Below are positions 5,388-9,226 of a DNA stretch of 9,226 nt, piece after piece. The stretch is taken from positions 1 through 9,226 of the forward strand of contig CBDFKY010000003.1 in NCBI GenBank assembly GCA_965248995.1, given 5' to 3'. The notes beneath the pieces are model-generated. The model worked only from the letters and a program-made list of their open reading frames with translations. It had not been told where the DNA came from and made no database searches. A program made the position numbers and the translations under genes. How positions within the stretch are numbered: the stretch's first letter is position 1; every line of letters starts with the position of its first letter. Source of the stretch: CBDFKY01 sp965248995. GTDB lineage: Bacteria; Pseudomonadota; Alphaproteobacteria; Rickettsiales; UBA998.

Positions 5388-8300
5388 TTAATAAAGCCCG
5401 CCCGTACCGGCGCTGGCCCCGCCGGCGGGTTGATAATTGCGGCTCCGGCGCTCTTCCAGCATACGGCCTGGGTGGCGGGGAGGAAGGTTCTGCCAGTTTT
5501 GCTGCTGCGGATAGGCGGGGTTGCCGGGATAGGGCTGCGGGACAGGTCGGCGCTGGTCATATGGATTCACGGCGGCAGCGTTGCCTGACGGTGGATAAGA
5601 GGAGCCTTGGATCTGCGCTCCCGGCGGCGTGCCGCCCAGCGGGGTGCCGCCCAGCGGGGTGCCGCCCAGCGGGGTACTGCCTAACGTATAAGCGGTGGAA
5701 GGATGGTAGTTCGGGGGTAGCCCGCTCTGCTGCACCCCGCCCGGCGCCGTTTGTGGAGATTGCGTCCCTCCTTCCCCTCCGGGCGCATAAATCTGTCCGT
5801 CGGGTCCGTAGGTCTGGGAGCGGTAGGCCTGATTGCCGTAATCGTAATCGACGAACTGGTCTTTTCCTTCTTCCGGCGCCCGTTCGTCGCTCGGTTCCGC
5901 CACCTTCATCTCCTCGCCGGGAATGAAGATCGGCCCGCCGGTGACGAAGGTTTCGGTGATTAAACTGCCCGTCCCGGCCTGCCACGGCAACGCGGGCACC
6001 CCGCTATAGCGGTCCACGCTCAACTGCAATATCCCTTCCGGCTTGACCACCGCCGGCGGCTCACGGTCCTTATAATATGCCTGCATGAATTCGATGAAGG
6101 CGGGCAGCGCCACCGCGCCACCGGTTTCCTTCTTGCCCATATTGCGGGGCGTATCGAATCCGAGATACGTGCCCACGACGATTTCCGGCGTATAACCGAC
6201 GAACCAGGCGTCACGGCTGTCGTTAGTGGTGCCGGTCTTGCCCGCCACCGGAAACCCGAGGATTTTCGCTTTGGTGGCCGTCCCGCGCTGGACCACCCCT
6301 TCCAGCAACTGCTCCATCTGATAGGCGATGCGCGGATCGACCACACGCTCGCGGGTGTCGGCGATGGCCGGTGGAGCGCTTCCGCCGTGCACACCTTCTT
6401 TGGCACCGCTGTTACAGCCTTCACAAGGCCGTATATCGGCGCGGTAGATGGTGGCGCCGGAACGGTCATCCACCCGTTTGACCAGCACCGGCTCCACTTT
6501 CAGGCCGCCGTTCGCCAGCATGGCGTAGGCGGTTACCAGACGCAACACCGTGGTTTCATAGGACCCGAGCGCGATGGAAAAATTGCGCGCCGGATGCGGA
6601 TAAATCCCGAACCGCTCCGCCACGGACTGGATCGCCTTTATGCCGAGCATCTGGGCGAGCCGCACCGTCATGGCATTGTGGGATTTCTCCAGCCCCATGC
6701 GCAGTGTCGCCGCCCCGAAATACTGTCCGCCGTAATTGACCGGGCGCCAGGGCGGCAGCCCCGGCCCCTGCGGCAGTTCGATCGGCGCGTCCAGCACGAT
6801 GGAACTCGGCGTGAACCCCCGCTCCATCCCTGCCAGATACACGAACGGCTTGAAGGAGGAACCGGGCTGCCGGTTCGCCTGCGTGGCGCGGTTGAACTGG
6901 CTCCGCCCGAAACTGCTATACCCTCCCGTCATGGCCAGCACCTCTCCGGTCTGCGGCCGCATGGCCACCATCGCCCCGCTGACTTCGGGAATCTGTTCCA
7001 GCGCCCATTGCGTAGCAATCTCTCCGTACGGGGACACGAGCACCACGTCCCCGGTCTTCAGCACGTCGGAAGCACGTTTAGGCGCGGCACCAAGTCCGCC
7101 TGAAGAAAGCGCCGGACGCGCCCATTTCATGGCGTCGAGAGGAATGACATGGGTGAGATGTTCGTCGTCTCCCGCATCCTTCCCACCCGATGCGTCCGGG
7201 ATGGGGTCGGGCAAAAAAGCGATCGTGGCATTGGCGGCCCCGGTCCCCATCACCACGGCGAGACGTTGTTTATCGTATCTCGGCGTATCTTTCGCCAGCA
7301 AGGCGAGCGCGTCCTGCCAGCCGTTCAGGCTTTCCAGATGCAGCAGAGGCCCGCGGTACCCGTGCCGGCGGTCATACGCCACCAGCGTATGGCGGAGCGA
7401 CCGGTCCATGATGGCCTGCAGATCGGGATCGGCGCTGGTCTTGACGAAGAGATTGCCCTTGTAAAGCGCGTCCTCGCCATATTTCTGCAGCAGCCAGCGC
7501 CGCACCTCTTCCGAATAAAAAGGCGTCGCCGGCGTCGCGGGCGCGCGCGAGGCGAGGAAATTCAGCGGCGTGGCGAGCGCCCGTTGAACTTCGGCGCTGT
7601 TGATATAGCCGTCTTCCGCCATGCGCCCGAGCACGTAATCGCGGCGCGTCTTCGCTTCCTCGGGACGGTGGCGTGGATCGTAGTAAGCGGGCGCCTTAGG
7701 CATGGCGGCGAGCAGCGCCACCTCCTCGGTGGAAAGCTCCCCCAGTTCCTTGCCGAAATATTCATCCGCCGCCGCGGCGACCCCGTACGCCCCCATGCCG
7801 AGATAAATTTCATTGAGATACAGCTCCAGGATTTTTTCCTTCGAATAGGTCTGCGTGATGCGCAGCGCCAGGATCGCCTCCTTGATCTTGCGGTCGTATG
7901 ATTTTTCACGGGTAAGCAGGAAGTTCTTCACCACCTGCTGGGTGATGGTGGAACCGCCGACCAGCGAATGCGTACCGGTACTGTAATTGCGCAGATTGGC
8001 CGCGAACGCCCGCAGGATGCCCATCGGATCGACCCCGCGGTGGGTATAGAAATTCTTATCCTCCGCGGCCACGAACGCCTGCACCACTTTTCCCGGAATC
8101 TGGCGGAACGGTACGAAAATACGCCGCTCCTTCGCATATTCCGCCATCAGCGAGCCGTCCGCGGCATATAGCCGAGTCATGCCCGCCGGTTGGTATTTGG
8201 CGAGCTTGCCGCTGTCCGGCAGTCCTTCCGAATAGAGATGAAACACGACGATCACCGCAATGGCGACCAGTACCAGCCCGGTGACGGCCACGCTGGCGAG

Positions 8301-8447
8301 GTAAATGAGAGGCCGCGCCAGATAACGCGACGCCCTGGATTTTCGCCGCCCGGCCGGTGCGAACGCGCGCGGCGAAACCGAAGCGGAAAGCGTGGCTTCC
8401 GGCGGGGCGGGATCGGGTTCTTTCGGCAATGGCGGAAAATCATCCAT
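5388..8447 (-). CDS. mrcA: Penicillin-binding protein 1A (bifunctional class A PBP)
   Basis: This 1019-residue inner-membrane enzyme polymerises glycan strands from lipid II and cross-links them by transpeptidation. Visible in order: a proline-rich, basic cytoplasmic tail (1-45), one transmembrane helix (about 46-70), the GT51 glycosyltransferase domain with EDKNFYTHRGVD (catalytic Glu129), GGSTITQQVVKN (164-175) and KILELYLNEIYLG (205-217), an OB-like insert (about 360-490), and the transpeptidase domain with SSFK (Ser530 nucleophile, Lys533), SHN (589-591) and KTGT (737-740). A CEGC pair (675-678), which I also recall from alphaproteobacterial PBP1A, sits in a loop before KTG. The C-terminal tail (about 850-1019) is rich in Pro, Gly, Gln and Tyr, with TPLGG repeats. 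The frame can be extended upstream to a TTG at 8501, but ATG 8447 fits the family N-terminus better, although its Shine-Dalgarno is poor. A terminator at 8522-8546 implies its own promoter within 8448-8521; no good match is seen by eye. Confidence 0.96.
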   Translation of the reverse strand: MDDFPPLPKEPDPAPPEATLSASVSPRAFAPAGRRKSRASRYLARPLIYLASVAVTGLVLVAIAVIVVFHLYSEGLPDSGKLAKYQPAGMTRLYAADGSLMAEYAKERRIFVPFRQIPGKVVQAFVAAEDKNFYTHRGVDPMGILRAFAANLRNYSTGTHSLVGGSTITQQVVKNFLLTREKSYDRKIKEAILALRITQTYSKEKILELYLNEIYLGMGAYGVAAAADEYFGKELGELSTEEVALLAAMPKAPAYYDPRHRPEEAKTRRDYVLGRMAEDGYINSAEVQRALATPLNFLASRAPATPATPFYSEEVRRWLLQKYGEDALYKGNLFVKTSADPDLQAIMDRSLRHTLVAYDRRHGYRGPLLHLESLNGWQDALALLAKDTPRYDKQRLAVVMGTGAANATIAFLPDPIPDASGGKDAGDDEHLTHVIPLDAMKWARPALSSGGLGAAPKRASDVLKTGDVVLVSPYGEIATQWALEQIPEVSGAMVAMRPQTGEVLAMTGGYSSFGRSQFNRATQANRQPGSSFKPFVYLAGMERGFTPSSIVLDAPIELPQGPGLPPWRPVNYGGQYFGAATLRMGLEKSHNAMTVRLAQMLGIKAIQSVAERFGIYPHPARNFSIALGSYETTVLRLVTAYAMLANGGLKVEPVLVKRVDDRSGATIYRADIRPCEGCNSGAKEGVHGGSAPPAIADTRERVVDPRIAYQMEQLLEGVVQRGTATKAKILGFPVAGKTGTTNDSRDAWFVGYTPEIVVGTYLGFDTPRNMGKKETGGAVALPAFIEFMQAYYKDREPPAVVKPEGILQLSVDRYSGVPALPWQAGTGSLITETFVTGGPIFIPGEEMKVAEPSDERAPEEGKDQFVDYDYGNQAYRSQTYGPDGQIYAPGGEGGTQSPQTAPGGVQQSGLPPNYHPSTAYTLGSTPLGGTPLGGTPLGGTPPGAQIQGSSYPPSGNAAAVNPYDQRRPVPQPYPGNPAYPQQQNWQNLPPRHPGRMLEERRSRNYQPAGGASAGTGGLY
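5631..5675. repeat. Three perfect 15-bp tandem repeats in the mrcA tail
   Basis: The unit GCCGCCCAGCGGGGT occurs three times without mismatch at 5631-5645, 5646-5660 and 5661-5675, flanked by degenerate partial copies. On the coding strand each unit encodes five residues, giving TPLGG repeats at about residues 925-940 of PBP1A. As the unit is a multiple of three, copy-number change would lengthen or shorten the periplasmic tail without a frameshift. Confidence 0.9.
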
Positions 8448-8521
8448 AATGGGCGCAATCTGCCAGAATCGGTGATTTTTAACAAGGGGCAAGTTCTGCA
8501 ACCGTTTCCGGCCCTTTTTTC

Positions 8522-8546
8522 AAAAAAAAAGCAGCGTTGCCGCTAC
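8522..8546 (-). terminator. Rho-independent terminator of the small membrane protein gene
   Basis: On the minus strand, GTAGCG (8541-8546) pairs with CGCTGC (8531-8536), with one G-U pair, around a GCAA tetraloop. Nine T residues follow directly (8522-8530). The UAG stop codon of the upstream gene lies inside the first arm, so the coding region runs into the terminator. It separates the small gene from mrcA transcriptionally. Confidence 0.88.
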
Positions 8547-8722
8547 CTGACTTTAATAATCCATAATTTGTAAGCTGCCAGGAGGACGAGTACTAGTCCC
8601 AACCGAAACCCTGTCAAATGATAGGGCAGGGTCGATGAGTTGAAGCCAAGCATTAAAATGACTCCGATAAGTCCGATCATCGCCCATGCGTCGCGCGTGA
8701 AAAACGATTTATTTTTCGGCAT
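8543..8722 (-). CDS. Small two-helix membrane protein, unknown function
   Basis: Starting at ATG 8722 the product has 59 residues: a basic, polar N-terminus (MPKNKSFFTRDA), a hydrophobic helix (about 12-27, with GLIGVILMLGF), a short polar loop (NSSTLPYHLTGFR), a second hydrophobic helix (about 41-56) and the end KVR. This is a plausible hairpin of two transmembrane segments in the inner membrane. An upstream in-frame TTG at 8734 is less likely. Neither start has a clear Shine-Dalgarno. Support for it being real comes from the clean membrane-protein pattern and the terminator overlapping its stop codon. I do not recognise the family. It precedes mrcA in the same direction but has its own terminator, so a functional link to cell-wall synthesis is only a guess. 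Confidence 0.6.
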   Translation of the reverse strand: MPKNKSFFTRDAWAMIGLIGVILMLGFNSSTLPYHLTGFRLGLVLVLLAAYKLWIIKVR

Positions 8723-8909
8723 GTCGAAACCCAAATTCAGAGAGATAACATTACGTTAATAAATCTATCCTAGCAACAGTTTTCACTTTGCGGTGCCGGG
8801 GCCGCGAGCTTATAGATTCACAGCACCTGCAGCAGCGGCAGGCGGTGCACCACAGTTTGCGACAGATTTTCGATGTCGATGCCGGTTTTTCACAAGACTG
8901 TAAAACGGA

Positions 8910-9038
8910 TATAGTCGTTCGCCTTTAAAATGTTCCATTTTATAAGGCGATAAAACGACTATACTTATATATTTTATAGTGATTTTATCGCATTTATAAT
9001 TCCCATAAAATGGGGAATTATAAATGCGAATCACTATA
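8910..9038. repeat. Two-hairpin repeat unit 2 (H3 8910-8963, H4 8975-9038)
   Basis: H3 has feet TATAGTCGTT (8910-8919) and AACGACTATA (8954-8963), an inverted repeat starting CGCCTTTAAAATG (8920-8949, loop TTC, one indel) and an unpaired ATAA (8950-8953) on its right side. After an 11-nt linker, H4 has feet TATAGTGATT (8975-8984) and AATCACTATA (9029-9038), an unpaired TTAT (8985-8988) on its left side and an inverted repeat starting CGCATTTATAATTCCC (8989-9028, one indel, AT-rich loop). The order of parts, foot length, bulge and linker length equal those of the unit at 297-412, while the stems differ in sequence. Confidence 0.85.
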
Positions 9039-9064
9039 GTTTAAGGAGAATCAACCCGCCGGAC

Positions 9065-9095
9065 AAAAAAAGAGCCTTGGCGGTAAGCGCAAGGC
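9065..9095 (-). terminator. Rho-independent terminator of the right-edge gene
   Basis: On the minus strand a GCCTTG/CAAGGC stem (arms 9090-9095 and 9074-9079), extended by two inner G-C pairs past a bulge, is followed by TC and seven T residues (9065-9071). It lies 21 bases past the stop codon at 9117-9119, so it ends the transcript of the gene at the right edge. Confidence 0.88.
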
Positions 9096-9116
9096 GTAAG
9101 AGAATCAGGTTTTTAC

Positions 9117-9226
9117 TTAGAGGGAGGCGGTGAATCTGACGGTTTCCTCGCGCACGATGTCGCGAATCCGTTCAAATTCCAGCGCGGTTCCGGTTTGCGG
9201 GCTGACCACCATCACTCCGGCGGGTC
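9117..9226 (-). CDS. Unidentified protein, C-terminal fragment (cut by window edge)
   Basis: The minus-strand frame beginning at 9224 gives 35 residues ending in TAA (9117-9119): PAGVMVVSPQTGTALEFERI, then a charged helix RDIVREETVRF and the end TASL. Codon use is GC-rich like mrcA and a good terminator follows at a normal distance, so this is very likely the end of a real gene. I do not recognise the family from this fragment. Confidence 0.65.
   Translation of the reverse strand, partial: PAGVMVVSPQTGTALEFERIRDIVREETVRFTASL

Larger units (their letters stand above)
8735..9116. other. Intergenic region with a repeat unit and possible gene debris
   Basis: The gap between two minus-strand genes holds the two-hairpin unit (8910-9038) and the terminator of the upstream gene (9065-9095). 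Bases 8735-8909 should hold the promoter of the small membrane protein gene, but I find no convincing -35/-10 pair. A minus-strand frame at 8818-8889 reads KTGIDIENLSQTVVHRLPLL and ends in a proper stop; it looks protein-like but has no start and is preceded by a stop. It may be the tail of a lost gene or chance. Confidence 0.6.

Noticed and set aside
7149..7901. Long plus-strand open frame (250 codons) opposite mrcA
   Set aside because: It overlaps the conserved PBP1A domains on the other strand, shows no recognisable motif and is typical of antisense openness in GC-rich genes.
8810..9034. Minus-strand 74-codon open frame
   Set aside because: Its first half is the translation of the two hairpins of repeat unit 2 and it has no protein-like pattern.
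1..9226. tRNA, rRNA, integrase, transposase or toxin-antitoxin pair
   Set aside because: None is visible. I found no tRNA-like cloverleaf, rRNA segment or recombinase motif in any frame.

Overview
The window looks like part of an alphaproteobacterial chromosome, probably from a draft or metagenomic assembly of a lineage I cannot name. The main pointers are a class A penicillin-binding protein gene (PBP1A, mrcA) directly followed by prfB, an order I associate with Alphaproteobacteria, and GC-rich housekeeping genes separated by AT-rich, repeat-filled gaps. No taxonomic marker such as rRNA is present, so this is an inference.

Layout. The left edge (1-118, +) is the C-terminal end of endonuclease V (nfi). 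A repeat-packed gap (119-437) follows, with a 126-bp REP/dRS3-like inverted repeat and then a unit of two bulged hairpins. Next, on the minus strand, come a stand-alone RTX calcium-binding repeat protein (438-1541), an Orc1/Cdc6-like AAA ATPase with a C-terminal winged helix (1639-2811), and the 3' remnant of a sensor histidine kinase (2830-3102). A low-GC DUF4238 gene (3120-4124, +) abuts the kinase remnant and looks acquired. A single hairpin repeat (4170-4229) separates it from the convergent prfB. The right half is the cell-wall and translation block on the minus strand: a small two-helix membrane protein (8543-8722) with its own terminator, then mrcA (5388-8447), then prfB (4257-5367). 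prfB is read through the canonical +1 programmed frameshift. The right edge holds a second two-hairpin unit (8910-9038), a terminator, and the C-terminus of an unidentified minus-strand gene (9117-9226).

How the genes relate. mrcA and prfB are 20 bp apart and probably co-transcribed. PBP1A polymerises and cross-links peptidoglycan; RF2 terminates at UGA and UAA and controls its own synthesis through the frameshift. The genes between 438 and 4124 look like accessory cargo: an orphan secreted-type RTX protein without visible secretion genes, an AAA ATPase of unknown role, a dead kinase fragment and a DUF4238 protein. I see no operon logic linking them.

The most notable non-coding signal is the pair of two-hairpin units at 297-412 and 8910-9038. 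They share 10-bp feet (TATAGTSNTT), an identical 4-nt ATAA/TTAT bulge in mirror positions and an 11-nt linker, while the stem sequences differ but stay complementary. Each unit can also form a competing central hairpin.
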